A stretch of 64,000 nt of DNA from the NCBI RefSeq assembly GCF_964340395.1, contig NC_135552.1, forward strand, positions 25,746,181 through 25,810,180, read 5' to 3'. The notes beneath the pieces are model-generated. The model ran no database searches and was not told where the DNA came from. It saw only the letters and a list, made by a program, of their open reading frames with translations. Position numbers and translations under genes: made by a program. Of this stretch, positions 12,865 through 27,225 are shown one piece after another; positions within the stretch are counted from its first letter, which is position 1; every line of letters begins with the position of its first letter. The DNA comes from Glandiceps talaboti. Lineage: Eukaryota > Hemichordata > Enteropneusta > Spengelidae.

Positions 12865-14491
12865 TTAAAGGGTGGCCTTGACATTGTGGTATCTATCGAT
12901 CCTATTAAAATTGCATCAGTTATGCTATGGTGCCATTGGCAATAAAAGTTTTGAAGGACCTAATCTTTTGGTAGAAAGAGCCAGCTGACACAATCAGGCT
13001 TGTAACCACTTCCAAAAGGTAATCCATATAAGGAAGACATTGAGATGGGTAAATTGATGTCACTTTCTCTCTCGTATACCTTAAAGCATGGCATTTCTGA
13101 CACAACCCGTTTTTGTGTTTTATTCATCGATGAGACACGGACATGAAAAAGACATTAGACATTGGCAGCAGCCGAGGGAATCAAATTATCTCCACAGACA
13201 ATCTCATTCTTGTCCTCAATCCCTACTTGTCAACTTACTGCTAACAGCATTCTAATTAATTGATAAGTTCACACATCCCATTCACCTACGACCATAACTC
13301 ATGGGGACACTAAAACTATGAAGTGTCCCATAGTGCCTCTTCTGATAGATAGTAGTAATGCTTTGAAGGTGGAGGGGGATAGCAACTTTTATGACTCCTA
13401 AACTGTAGTTTTAGTTTGTATGGGCAAATCCTATCCATGTATGTTTACTGAGAGACGGAATTCATTTGTAACTGAACTGTCATGGTTATTTTTTCAAAGG
13501 TTTACTTTCTTGACAAGTAACAACTAGCATAACAACATCATGTTAGGTAAAATTAAAACTACACAGCACGTTTTCCTGTCCTGTTCACTACAAAATTTAT
13601 TATCACTTCTGATTTCCCTTGATTAAAACTTTTGATATCTTCTTTCTTTTGAATTGCACGTTTTTGCTATAATTTCTACTTATATGGAGTAGCCAAATAC
13701 AGATCTGCATTTGTCAGGCTTTAAGGTATAATAGCATGTGTGGCCTTTCCTGTCCATTACACAAATTATCCACACTTCTGTCGAGCTTTTAATTAAAATC
13801 TGTAACAAGTCATATATAAGATAAGTGAAATGTTTGACACTCAGTGATAAAACTACAGACACTGACATCATTGATTATTCCAGTCACTTCCTTCCCTGCA
13901 TCTATCCCAAGAGCACTGTCTACTGTCTAATTCCACATGGAGAAGACACAAATCCAGTACACTTGTCATTAGGAAATCTCCACAATACCAAAGTTTTTTT
14001 TCTTATTCACAATCAAAGTTTCTGATATGCATTTTCAAATATATATGAACTACAGTACTGTATTTTTTCAGCGTTTACAATATACGCATACATCAAATCA
14101 AAATTAAGAAAGAATTTTTTCAATTTTCTGAATCACAAAATTTTCGCTGACTTCTGTTAGCTTTGTCAGGAGTGCACTATAGTGGTTAATATAAATAATT
14201 TGTCAAAGTCAATATGAATTGTTTGTGAAGACTATCTTACTGCACTTGACACGTGTTCAGTAATTGTTGACATTCCTGCAAGGATTTATGGGAAAACCTC
14301 TAGTGATGACATCACATTTACTACAATCTCTTGTCTTGACAAATACAAAGACTGTATCCAAAGTTGAATAAGCTGTGGATATGGTATTTCATCTACCTTC
14401 ACTACTATAAAAAAGACAAACCAGATACTAAACATACCATAAGAAATGTTGTACAGAATTTTTCAAAATGATAAAAATTATAGATACTTAC

Positions 14492-14891
14492 ATCCTATCA
14501 GCATAACACAGATGGAGAAGATCTTCTCAGAGTTTGTGTTTGGTGAGACATTTCCAAATCCTACGCTAGTCAAACTACTAAACGTAAAGTACAATGCTGT
14601 GATGTACTTTGATTTTAATGATGGTCCACTGCTTGTATCATTGTCAAAGTATGGCTGGTTCGTTTGCCTAGCAAGGTGATCTAGCCAGCCTATTTTGTAC
14701 TTCAACATAGGTCTTTCTACATTCCCTATAGCATACCAAATACATGCTAGCCAATGAGCTATTAAGGCAAATGTACACATAAGTAGTAAGAGTACTGCAG
14801 CTCCGTATTCCGAATATCTGTCAAGTTTTCTGGCAACTCTCACAAGACGTAGTAGACGGGCAGTTTTAAGCAGTCCTATAAGTGTGGCAGT
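14492..14891 (-). CDS. KCNH2: ERG K+ channel exon: S4, S5, pore helix, selectivity filter, S6 (KCNH2 exon 7 equivalent)
   Basis: A 400-base exon that reads the S4 sensor [20 protein letters not shown] with regularly spaced arginines, then S5 ([18 protein letters not shown]). A turret follows, then pore helix [14 protein letters not shown] with the ERG-type filter SVGFG, then [18 protein letters not shown], the first half of S6. An NDT sequon in the turret corresponds to the glycosylated Asn region of hERG. The filter and the S4-S5 LDRYSEYG segment are essentially invariant, so the gene is under strong constraint. The acceptor is a long pyrimidine tract ending CTCAG; the donor GTAAGT leaves one base (phase 1). 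The extra Thr-Ala-Thr before LIGLLK resembles the insect seizure channel. Confidence 0.98.
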
Positions 14892-15650
14892 CTGAGGGGA
14901 AAAAATTCAAATAGAGTCAGTATATGTTAACTTAAAGATAAATCCAGAACTAATCAAAGCACTCAAATTCTTGTAGTGACAATTTTTCTTGATCAGTTCA
15001 AAATCCTGACTTATTACAAAATAAAATTTCAAATGGCAAATGAAAACCCAAAGAAAAAAGTCATTGAACAAAGGGAACATATTACATACTTTATGTGATA
15101 CCAATGTATAAATAGTCTTTGCATTAAGTTGTAGAACATAGTAAGAAATGTGACAATTTCAATCAATGTGATATGTGTTTAGTTGCACCATATCTCCCTA
15201 CAGCATATTGTTGCAATTACAATAATATCACCTTTAAACATTCATTCATCCAAAAGAAATTCATTCATTTAGAATTTCAAAATTTTGACTCTGTCATTTG
15301 ATGTGACTGGATTTCATACTCAATAAAATATCAACTTCATCAAGCATCTTCAGAGATGAAGCTAATTTTAGAAGTAGTGATCAAATGTGAAAAAGTAGGA
15401 GGTAATATCTACAAGCGAGACCCCTGAATCTGCCACACTAATGAAAATATACTGGGGGAAACAAAGTCTTCAGAATCTAAAACAAATCTTGGAAAAGTAG
15501 CCAGCAAAACATTGTGAAATGGCCGGATGTTTATTCTCATCCCTGATCTTTATAATTGATGAAAACTTTATTTAACATAAACACTGTTCATGTATGTAAC
15601 TCTGCACTGAGAGTATGTATTCAAATTATAAGTGTGATATCACCACCTAC
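14892..15650 (-). other. ERG intron between S3 and S4 exons
   Basis: GT...AG intron with no repeat or other feature recognised. Confidence 0.85.
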
Positions 15651-16109
15651 CTCGTCTGTTTCTGATCCAAACAACAACAAATCAAAAGGAATGGCTGCAA
15701 CCACATCTATGAGAAACCATCCTTTGAAGTAATGTACTGCTATTTTCCCAGGATGTGAAACAACCTCATCATTCTTATTGACATATGTTGTCCGAAAATT
15801 AATCAGTATGTCAATGATAAACATTACATCCACAATCAAGTCAATAATAACAAGTGGATCTCCATAGCGATTGGATGCTCCATAGTTCACCCGTGTATCA
15901 GGGTTCTTATTCAACTTGGTCCTTTTTTCATCCTCGTTCAATAAAAATGCAGCTACATAAGGTGTAAATATGGCGGTATAAATAACAAGTAAGAGAATAA
16001 TCCAGTCCCAGACAGCCTTGAATGGGGAATAATGCAGTATGGTCCATCTGTGAATTCTAGGCTGTTGTAACTTATATTCTGGTAGTACATCAGCACCAAG
16101 AGACAGAAC
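15651..16109 (-). CDS. KCNH2: ERG K+ channel exon: S1 to S3 voltage-sensor segment (KCNH2 exon 6 equivalent)
   Basis: A 459-base phase-0 exon starting [15 protein letters not shown], the first residues shared by mammalian ERG1a and ERG1b. S1 ([19 protein letters not shown]) carries the Asp typical of ERG (hERG D411). S2 and S3 follow: [20 protein letters not shown], with the acidic residues that pair with S4 arginines, then [20 protein letters not shown]. The S1-S2 loop ([16 protein letters not shown] region) diverges from vertebrates and is short and charged. The acceptor is TTTGTTGCAG and the donor is GTAGGT after a complete Glu codon. The channel sits in the plasma membrane as a tetramer and carries rapid delayed-rectifier-type current. 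Confidence 0.97.
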
Positions 16110-17539
16110 CTGCAACAAATGGAAACACTGTTACTGAGGTCTGTCACATACACAGAAATGGCCATGCTAGCTTGAAATACATATAGTAGAAGGGAGGATA
16201 TATGTAGTATCTTTGAAAGAAGATGGGAATAGAGGAATATAACACATAGAAGAATGCAACTAGTTCACAGAAAGGACAAGCAACAGAATTTTGCTATCAC
16301 TATCCACCTTTATCTATGAATGGCGTATTCAACCTTAGCATCATAGCACCTTAGGGGACAAAGTTTAAGTTTTTAATCCATACAGGTACTCTAAGTGACC
16401 AATATAGAAAAGGTAGTAGAAGTTTATTTTTTACCGAGAGGAATTATTTACTGTGTATATATCTTGCTTACAAATAAAGTCTATGCTACAGAATGCTTCT
16501 CATTGAAATTCAAATAAGAGTTATTGTCCTGAGTGAAATTAGCAGATTAAAAGCTTTCAATCACATCAAATATTGATTGCTGTTATGGTATTTGTTTTCT
16601 AACTTAGTACAGCTGGTGTTTTCGGATTTTAATACTGCAATTTTCTTAGGCCATGATTATTGAGTAACTATAGCCACCTTTTTACATCACTGACAAGTAC
16701 CATGTTTATCTTCACATGTACATGTATTTAGCAAATACATTCATACCTAAATGTAAGCTGATGTATAAATTAAAAAAATCTGTAAACTTTAGTAAGAAAG
16801 CAAGTTTACTAAGAAAGTTACGTATAATTAAGTTGATTATCTTTAAATGGTAATGCATACATGCAGGTCTCCATAATAAAGTAAACGATAAATGCTGGAG
16901 ACCAATAAAACAAATAAAAAGAGAGTGTAATAAAATACACTGGTGATTAATTGAGTATTAAAGACAAGAAACCTTTTGTGTATATTCATAAAATAAAAAC
17001 ATACACCAATTAACATGTTTTGTAAAACAAAGAAAGGGCATGCGCCATACAACTGAGATCAGAAAATGCTATACTTTGGTCAAAAGCATTCTCTAATATA
17101 TACAGAAATATATCATAAATCCTACAATGTGTGAACTCAGAGCAAGTACAAGCAAAGGTACATCTGTTTTGATTACACATTCTTGGCAAGAGTATTTAGG
17201 AGACTGCAGTATTTTTTTTACTCAGTTACAATTCCACATGTCCATGTACTATGAATATGATTGAATACAAAACCTTCAGGTTTTTAAATACAAACTTTAA
17301 TGTGGACTAGCTGATGCTTAACATGTTTTTATAAAGAAATAATTAGAGAATTCATATATTCCAGTAATTTTGTATATTGCTCCCATCCAAACAGAGATTA
17401 GGAGATATATTATTTGTTAATGAGCATGTATATAACGAGACTGTCCTTCCATGTTTGTCTTATTTGTTGTTTACTCTATTAGCAATAATACTGTACATCA
17501 TTAGAAATATATTAACATGTTATAGGAGTATTAAATCTA

Positions 17540-18250
17540 CTTGTGTATCATCCATCCTTCCCAACCAAATAAGACCATGTACAAACCATGTAAAAATCCT
17601 GCCAAACTAAATAAGATGATGTTCAAATTGTGTATTAAACCTTCCTGCCCAACTAATAAGATGGCGTCCAAATTATGTAATCCTCCTACCCAATTAATAA
17701 GATGGTGTCCAAATTATGTAACCTTCCTGCCCAACTAATAAGATGGTGTCCAAATTATGAAACCTTCCTGTCCAACTTATAAGATGGTGTCCAAATTATG
17801 TAACCCTCCTACCCAACTAATAAGATGGTGTCCAAATTATGTAACCTTCCTGCCCAACTAATAAGATGATGTCCAAATTATGTAACCCTCCTACCAAACT
17901 AATAAGATGGTGTCCAAATTATGTAACCTTCCTGCCCAACTGATAAGATGGTGTCCAAATTATGTAACCTTCCTGCCCAACTAATAAGATGATGTCCAAA
18001 TTATGTAACCCTCCTACCAAACTAATAAGATGGTGTCCAAATTATGTAACCTTCCTGCCCAACTGATAAGATGGTGTCCAAATTATGTAACCTTCCTGTC
18101 CAACTAATAAGATAGTGTCCAAATTATGTAACCTTCCTGCCCAACTAATACGATGGTGTCCAAATTATGTACCCTTCCTGCCCAACTAATAAGACGGCGT
18201 CCAAATTATGTAATCCTCCTGTCCAACTAATAAGATAGTGTCCAAATTAT
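17540..18250. repeat. 41-bp satellite array
   Basis: About 17 tandem copies of a 41-bp unit with core AAGATGGTGTCCAAATTATG followed by TAACCTTCCTGCCCAACTAA. Spacing of the GATGGTGTCC core is 41 bases between adjacent units. The first copies (before about 17640) are the most diverged. An alternating CTTCCTGCC/CCTCCTACC variant suggests pairwise expansion. Confidence 0.95.
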
Positions 18251-21200
18251 CTAAATTATTGTAGTCAATAATTTTCTGCAATTTGATGATTAAAAAAATT
18301 TGACTTTTAATATTCACTTAGTAAACATTACTAACCCTTGGTACATTTTACTAGCAATTTTGAAAGGCGAGAAAAACCCAGTTTTGAAAAACAGCATTTG
18401 TACTTGACACTACATACTTCTGACAGCAATAATATCACAAGGTTACTATTCCATCAGAACTTATACAGGTGACATTAAGTAATGCATTATGCAAACAGTT
18501 TGACTGACAACTACCTCTACACATATTTTGAATTTTCAAGGTTATCGCTAATACATGATTAAGTTAACATAAAACAGGGCTAAGTATAACATAGAATTCA
18601 AACAACAGAGGATATGATTTTCTATAGTGAAAAATTTGCCCTGTTTTATAGCTGCACTAAGTTGAATGTCAAATAACAGTAGTTTGTGAATGGGAAACTA
18701 GAGACCAGGTCATATGAACTAACACTGGCTAGTAGCACCTTTCTTAATGGGATCATACAAATGTACAAAGCAATTATACTCTTGAGGCAGTCATGGCAAT
18801 AAAAGGTGATTCAAGTCATGGCTGATTGCTTTTCATTGTTAACAACTATAGCTTATACCTTGAACGACTTCTATTGTAATGATTCAATGAGATCCACACC
18901 CCCACACTTGCAAAAAAAAATACTTACAAACATTTTGACTAATTGCACAGTGTGGAAAACACATCAGTCATGTCAATGTTTGCATTCATTTTCCTATTCA
19001 TAACCCTTCAGGCGACTACTTAATTAGCTTTTTTATACTTGAAGAAACATTTTTAAGTAGATTGCATGTAGACATGATCTGGATATAATGTGACAAAAAA
19101 TAACAAGTGGAAAATTGCGAGATACTATGTATGCTAAAATTCTAAATTTCAGCATAAACTCTTCAACAAGCTCAATATACTAAAACAGGATCTCCATATA
19201 AATATTCATATTCAGCAACATTTAAATTTGATATTTTTTTTCAAAATGGCCATCTTGCAATAAGTTGTGTAGGTTGACTGCCCACATTTCACTGAAATGA
19301 AATTGTAACAAAAATATCCCTTATTGTTTCAGATATATTCATGGTTGCATACGGTTACATTTTTTTTAGTATTTGATCACAAACCTAGAACAAGTACATT
19401 TGGCAAGACTTATATTGGTGGGTTTCAGTCAAATGATTGTACATTGTTGCTGATACTTCAGTGTGCATTACATACCATTTAAAAGCCAGAAAACATCTCT
19501 AATAACTATCACAAGTATAATTTAAGGTAGAAGTTACGAACAGAAAATGTCACAATATTGCTCTTTCACCATTATCAGCTAGAATCATTAAATGACCTAT
19601 GTAAATTATTCATCAGTAATTTGTTTGTAAACCATGTTAACTTCAATCAACATCAGTTTTGAATGAAAATTTGAAACACCATCTGTTTTGTTCAATTCAT
19701 TTATCATTATGTTGGTATAATATTTCATTTATAGGCACCAAGGGAACATTCTCAGAACATGTGTGCTTGGTTTCTTAATGTAAAAATCACATTATACAAT
19801 ATTTCACTGTTACATAGTATATCAGAAACACATACTTGACATATTACTAATAAAACAACATGGCATAATGCCCACACCGCCAATTACTCCAGTACACACT
19901 GAATGACTCTATAAAGAACCCTGAAGAAACCAGCAACAGAGTTTTGAATGGACCATGCTTGTTAAAGAAAATATTGTTTTGTTGCAAAAGCATGTTCTTT
20001 GTTTGAAAATAGCAGTGATAGTCAAAATACAACTGAAACTCCTACGTTGAGATATAAGAGAGTGCATTATATGAGCAGAAGCAATACCTGGATCTTTCAG
20101 TTTAGTCAAAGAAGAAATGTTACAAAATATACCAAATTATATAATTACACAAGCATATCAAACAAAATCATAAAATGAATATGTTGTTACCCCTGAATTC
20201 TTTGTTTTTAAATATTGAGATATCCAGGAATTCCAACAAAGTAAAATGTCAAGCAGCTGCTTGTTCAACATTCTGTAAACAGTTCCATCAAGTACTTTAA
20301 TTCCCCCCAGAAATTGGGGTCAATTCAAATGACCCGTCTATATAACAACCTTCCATGCGAATGGGAAACCCTTACAATTACCTGCAATGTGTATCAAACT
20401 TTATCATTCTAATGTAATTTTTTTCTGAAAAAATATAAAAAGTGAAAGCACCCAAAATATTCTTTTGTATACACCACGTAAACTCAAATAATTTAGGTAC
20501 AACATGAGTAATATGTTATACTTTAATTTGAATCAAATGTTCAATTTTCATTCATTTTCGTGATGACTTTGACACTGCAATTATTATATTGATCAAAGTG
20601 TACAACGTACACATAAACTGACTTAGTTATAGAATGTGCATTTTTCATTTGCATTACTTTCTAAGACCTTCCATCATGTATATTTTCTATATATACCTAA
20701 TGTTATTTTGTGTCGCCGTTATACATAGTAGCAGACATTCTGAATAAATTTAGCTGCCAGACAAATGTTTCTTCTTTAGTAAACTGCACAATTGTAGCAT
20801 TTTTTCCATATAGACACATAATTATACAACATTCATTCATTCTTCATTCATTCTAATTTCTAAAATCAAGCAGAAATCATGCATGATTACAATAGTCAAT
20901 ATTTTTCTGAAAATTGACAAGCATCCGTCTTTTGGGGGAGAATAGCGAAACAACCTCTTGTCTTTAATTTCTTTCACCTTTCCCAAAACTAAAGAAAGTA
21001 CCTTCTTAAATCTGTGATATTTTTCACTGAAAGAATTCCACTATACATTGAAGGAAATAAATCAAATTATAAAGGACTTGTAAAATTTGTCAGTGTAAGA
21101 TGGCACTCAAACTGTAACTCATCAATTTGAATGTAAAATGATGAGGAGAACATAAATTCTATTGACAAGGTGGGTGTCACATCTCTTTCCTCTGTTTAAT

Positions 21201-21539
21201 CATCTCCTTTTAGGTCGGTATGCGGTTGAAAGTGATCCTGATGGAAATAGGAAACAAGTACTCTCTATTACATTACAATTTAATTAAGTTAGCTATAAAC
21301 TGATATGTCAAAGGTAAAAGTCGCCATAACTCTACTTGTCTCCCGTGGGTAAAAAACCTGACTGTGAAATGTAATAGCGGTCAAAGCGATTGACAGTAAA
21401 TTATTAGGGTTTGGCCAAGGGGGGATATTATACAGCACTAAAATGAAGCTGTTTAGAAGCATAACTTGATGGTATTGTAATCAATTAGGGAAGGAACTTT
21501 TGTAAACAATGTGCATGAAATTACATTGGACAGGAAGCC

Positions 21540-21740
21540 TTGGTGACATCCAAACTAATAGTTGGGAGGGGGGGTTTACAGAAACGTGAGTGACATCCAA
21601 TTGAATGTTTGGGGTTGGACAATGGCGCTATACGTGGGGATGGAAAGTAAGCTGCCTAACTGACATCTAAACTGACTGTAAGGGGGCGGTTCATAATGAA
21701 ACCGGGGTGACATCTAAACTGAATGTATTGTCATCTGTAA
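21540..21740. repeat. Short diverged tandem repeat (GTGACATC units)
   Basis: Repeated GTGACATCCAAACTAATAGT / TGACATCTAAACTGACTGTA / GTGACATCTAAACTGAATGT segments separated by G-rich blocks, about 2.5 units. Moderate confidence because the units are diverged. Confidence 0.55.
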
Positions 21741-22121
21741 TGGAATTTGAAAAATAGATGGTATCACATGGGCGGGTAGGAGGCATAGGTGACATAACCT
21801 ATAGTAGTACAGAGAATGCAAGTTTAGTAAATAAGGCACATGGAGTCACCAGGAGTTCAGGCAGGAAGCCTGCGTGAAACTGAGAGAGTAAAGGGTGGAT
21901 ACTTTTAAAAAGTATCAAATTAAGTCTTACAAGTTTTAATTGTAATATCAATTAAATCTAACATGACCATAATTAAATGTCCATATTTCCAAACATCAAT
22001 GTACACACCATCTAATTTTTGTAAAACACTCGCTTTAGTAACAGCTCATTAAAAATCAAAATGCCTCCAGAGAACACTTTTTAAAATACATTTTCATTTA
22101 TCAACATGTAAAAAAAATTTG

Positions 22122-22448
22122 TTTGTCCTGGTTCCCCACCTAGTTTTTCACACTGACCCTTAGCTTTTTTTATGTATTCGCAAAAAAAATAAATAAAATC
22201 ACGAAAATTGTGAAGTCTCATGAGAAATAGTGGATGTAGAAACTGACATTAACTTGAAAAGACAACATAAAATGTTCCTCCAATCTATAATAGCAGTACA
22301 TCTGGTGAAAATAAACCAATAACAGAGAGACCATATGGAAACAATGAAAAAGTACCTGAAGTAGATACCCACATACTGTTTTAATACAACAAAAAATCTA
22401 CCTACCCCACCTATTCTAAAATTGAGCATAATTGTTTTTATTAGGCCC
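22122..22448 (-). mobile_element. MITE-like interspersed element, copy 2 (reverse)
   Basis: Reverse-orientation member of the four-copy family. Read on the minus strand it has GGGCCTAATAAAAACAATTA, CAATTTTAGAATAGGTGGGG, CAGATGTACTGCTATTATAG, and GTGAAAAACTAGGTGGGG near its right end. The right terminus is shortened (CCAGGACAAACAAA). Confidence 0.8.
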
Positions 22449-22633
22449 AATTAACTTGCAAACGTATGTGCATGTAGTCATACATCATAACTAACTTAAA
22501 TATTATCTTAAAAGTTAATTTCACTTTAAACCATTTCTACCATGGTCAGACACACATGTATTTGAGAATGAAATGTAATTTAGGAAGGTGAAACATGTAT
22601 CCTAGCTTAAGCTCTTCAACACTGCACAACTGA

Positions 22634-22676
22634 CTGTCTATCTGTCTGTCTGTCTGTCTATCTGTCTGTCTGTCTA
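22634..22676. repeat. (TCTG)n microsatellite
   Basis: About ten TCTG/TCTA tetramers. Confidence 0.9.
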
Positions 22677-25600
22677 TTTGACAGGAGAATAAATCATCTG
22701 CCTTTATGATTTACTGGGTTGATAAAACATCTGTGTACTAAACGTGTGTAAATAGCAAGATGAATGATGATAAACATCGGCAGTATATCTACACTGTCCA
22801 TATCATTTATGCATTATTTGCCTTGTAACTGCACACCTCAAGTTTCCATTCAGTGACCACAAAACAGCAATGTACAAGTATTTGCCACTTCTTTACATGT
22901 CAAATTGTTAATCATGCAGAAACAAGTCTATCAAGTGTGGAGGGTGTTTGCTAAATGAGTGGCGACTCTGTCAGGGCTTGACAATTTCAATGAACTCCAT
23001 CAGAGACAGCCATTTATCATAGACATGGGAACTCACAGGGGAGTATACTTTACCTGGTGTTCATAAACTGATGGATGCTGAGATTTCAATTAACTCAACC
23101 TGATAAACTGCATAGAGGTGCTTGCTGTGATATAAATATAAATGAAATAACCCCACACAAACCAATCAGTACGAATTGTCAACACAAGAACTCTTTTTGC
23201 AAATAGTCAATGAAACCATTCAGTTCAAATTCAATTCAAGAAGGTTTTTAGTGGCTGTGTGTCTTTCACATAAAAATTGGGATTAACCTTCAAACAGCAA
23301 AATAACAAAGCTATGTTTTTTTCCTGTATGGCAAGAATCGAAGATATTGGACAACACTTTTTATATCAGTCATTTCTTAATTTCCTTTCAAATAAAAAGA
23401 TGTTTCATGCCTGGAAAGGTAACCAGATGAAGCTGTATTTATACTACATAATGTTCAATCTAGAATATAACATTTAAATTCAATGACTTCCATTTGGGGT
23501 AAAACTGTACCTATTTCTATTGCTGGAAATCAGCAATACTATTTATTGTGACAATGTTATAAATATGCAAATGACTGCTTTGAAATTGCGACTGCTATTA
23601 ATGGAAATACCACACTCAGTAAATGCTTGGCCTAATTGATCTTACTAGCCATTTATAAACTTGAATATTCCCCCTGCATACACCTAGTTGTAATGAAGAC
23701 TAAATGTTGTATTTGAAGTCTGGCAACTAGGTTCTTGAACTTTGTATGTTACAGCTGTAGGGACCTATAACTAATTCATTTTTCATAATCTTGCTGCCAC
23801 CAGAGCAGTTTTGGAACTAAATAAATTTTATGATGTCAAAAGTGATTTTTAAATGGAATTTTCTAATTCTAATCAACGTGACAAGTTTATCAATGTCTGG
23901 GGTAAAAAAAAGATATATAAAAAAAATTCAATCTAAAATGTTCTGTCAATGAGATGTAGACAAAAAAGGAGGGTCAACTGGTTCTCTTTGACCTCAAAAT
24001 AACATTTTCCTAATTAAATTAAATCTTAAAGTGTTGGCTCTAGGATAACACCTGTCTATCATTGCCAAATACAGATGGTGAGTATACAAACATACACTAA
24101 AACTTCCTGTCCTTTGCTGACATTATCTTGTTTATATTTCTCAATGGCTATATTTCAAATAATCCAGATATCGTTTTAGCTTCAAAGTCATTGATTTTAG
24201 TTTAGAAATTTGTTGTGCAAAGTATTATGAGAATTTCATCTTTAAGACTTGTATTTACAACTGAAAACATTTATACCATTAATATTTTTTAATATGTCGT
24301 GTTTTGCTAAATACTGATGGAATATTATGCAATTTTCAAATGATGCAATACAATATTCTTATTAATATCATAGCTAAAAGTCTTGTCTTTAGTTCCTAGG
24401 TTATTTTATTCTTAATTATGTCCCACTTTATTAGATGTTTTCAAGCAACGACAGCATTATCAACCCCTCTCCTATCAAAATATGGATACAGTAAGTCTTT
24501 TAAATATTACTAAGCTGTTGCTTGATCAAACTTATAAAACACTGGCTTCAAACTAAAGTTCGACTCAAAACTTTTCTACATTTTTTCCAAATTAAACATG
24601 TCCATACCATATACCGTTACACTGGGACCTCTTTATATCACATGTATGCACCATACAGAGAACACTGAAGCTATGAACACCTCTTACGTTCCTCATAGTT
24701 CATTTTTGCAGAGTAAGTTACATTGTACTCTATCATAATGAATATTTGCCTCTAACAATCACTTTCATGGCCCTTTCCTGCCCTCAACTAGTCCATTATA
24801 TAAAGAATTCATGGTGTGTAATGAAATTCTTTTAATATATGTTCATATATTGAAACAGTTTGTTACAGGTGAATGGCACAGAACAGTGACTGTTCTCCAT
24901 CAATTTGTACAAATAATCCCTCATTAAAGTGGTCTTAGTTTTATTAGAGAGATGGGAGATCTCTAAAATGCACTCATCGTATACTCCACAAGGAAATGCC
25001 ACAATCGGATAGTTATTTATAGTAAATTACTGACCTAAAATGTTCAACAACCACTTCCAGTTAGAAGGGAAACTTCATAAACAATTTCCTGTTTTTGTCT
25101 ATTAAAAGTAAGTTAGAAATTCACCTGGTCAATATCATTTTTATTTCATGAATTATTTTCTCCATTAGTTTACAATTTGAATAAATGGCTAAGAGCTACA
25201 TGAAGAAATAGGTTTTCTCAGTCAATTGGCTGGCACCCCTCATATAAAGTTGAAATTCCCTGAATATACAAACGGCATATTTTCAGGTAAATAATTCTGT
25301 ATCACAAAAATGAACGTAATCACATTATTAAGTATTCTAAATAAATCAGAGAAACTTTACATAAAAATTGGCAATACTATCTTTTTCTTCTGTGTGAAAG
25401 AGAAAATATTGAAAGGTACTGAATTGTTGGTTCTTATAAGCCAGTGTAAATTACTTGTACTTTTACCCATTTTAACACAAGTACATAATTATGGGCAAGT
25501 GCCTCACAGTTGAAAAAAGTGGCACTGATTCACAACTAAATGTACAAATATCATAGAGTCAATTTATTTTCTTCTTAGACAGGATGTATAGTTAGAAGGA

Positions 25601-27225
25601 AATGCCATTACCATCAGTACTTTTAATACAGGAAACATAAAGTAAGGAAAATTCAACCCTAGATCCCGAGATATCAAGTTTACTGGGGCGTCCCATCACA
25701 ATTATGGTACAGGGTATGGAACTATGTTAATCTTACTAAGATTTCAGAACTGTTACTAGGCTTTCCCCATTTTAGTAAAAACATTCATCATGATTACTGC
25801 ATTAAAGAATTTCAGAAATGGATGACAATTCTTGTTTTTGCTAAAAACACTACCTAACAAGCTGTTGTCATGAGATTATAACAACAGCTGCTACTGTTTT
25901 TAGTAAATTTTGGAAATATGTGTATATTCCTAAATTGCATCTTGAGACATCTCTGGGAACATCCTGAGCAAACATCATACCAATCTACACATCATTAGAC
26001 TATATCTTGAGCAATCTCCAAAGTTGACATCAAAAGTAACTTCCTTACAGAGAACCTTGGCAATCAACCCAGTGGTGACATCTTCTGATTATCAGTCTCA
26101 ACTTACATCAAACAATTGTACAACAAGATACCAAAAGAAACATCACTATCAAGTATAGACAAATCAAACCTGATCCAATGTATTACAAATATATATATAT
26201 ATCTGACAAGAACTAACATTGTTATGACAATTTGTGGCCTATTAAACTTGTTAAATCATAATGACAGACAGTAACTTTATCATACATACAACACAGCTGA
26301 ACATCACTTTTGTCATGACATTACAACAGAATTAGGATAGGGCTATTAAGAAATATAAAAAATTGTATTTTACACAAGCTAATTTGTGGCAAAATTATGA
26401 TTTATTCATTACAAAATAAAAAAAAATGATATTACCTGATGTTTCTTGTATTACTTAACAAGACCTAAAATGACAATTAATGTTTCATTACCATGGCAAC
26501 CTTTGTGTACTGGTATTGTGTCTAAAATGTGGAAACACAGATCGAACCAAAGCAGTCCCAGAGTACAACATTGATTTCTACTCACAGACTGAACACATGG
26601 ACAATTACGTAGCTTCATAAGCCCCCAAGGGTTAATTCCTTGCAATTTGGGTCTCACACAGCGTTCATTTTATCTCTTGATTTCAACCAATCACTGTGTC
26701 ATTTCAATCTCTGTGTGAATTTGGACAGATTATAATTTGCAATGCAATGGAATGTTGAAATCTTTCATTTTAAATTAAGATGAAAAATTGGACAACTACG
26801 TAAGCATAGGAAATTCTCTTCTGTACATGTGACTTCTGTCAATTGCTACAAAGGCAGGTCTGTTTTGTCATTCATACACTGTATCTTCTTATACACATTT
26901 TACTGCCTAATTCTTACATATCATTGAAAATTATGGGGTTTTTTTGTCATGCCAATTTGTTTCTTTAGATGCATGGATCATCCTCTATTTTTACACAATT
27001 ATATACATTTCTAACGTTATGCACAATTTTATTTAGCATCTTTTTACATTCTATTTCTAATGGTAAATACCAGTATATCTGCAGAATGTCTTTTACATAC
27101 TAAGGCCAATACACTGTATTACTGCTGACCTTTTTTGGGGGGAGAAAGATTCAAAGAAATGTGATCCCAATTTACTAAAATAAGCAAAATTGAACAGTTT
27201 TCCATCTCACGTAAAGACTGATAAA

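Noticed and set aside
25860-25910. Palindrome around AGCTGTTGT...ACAACAGCT
   Set aside because: Short imperfect inverted repeat, expected by chance in 64 kb of AT-rich sequence. No other feature attached.
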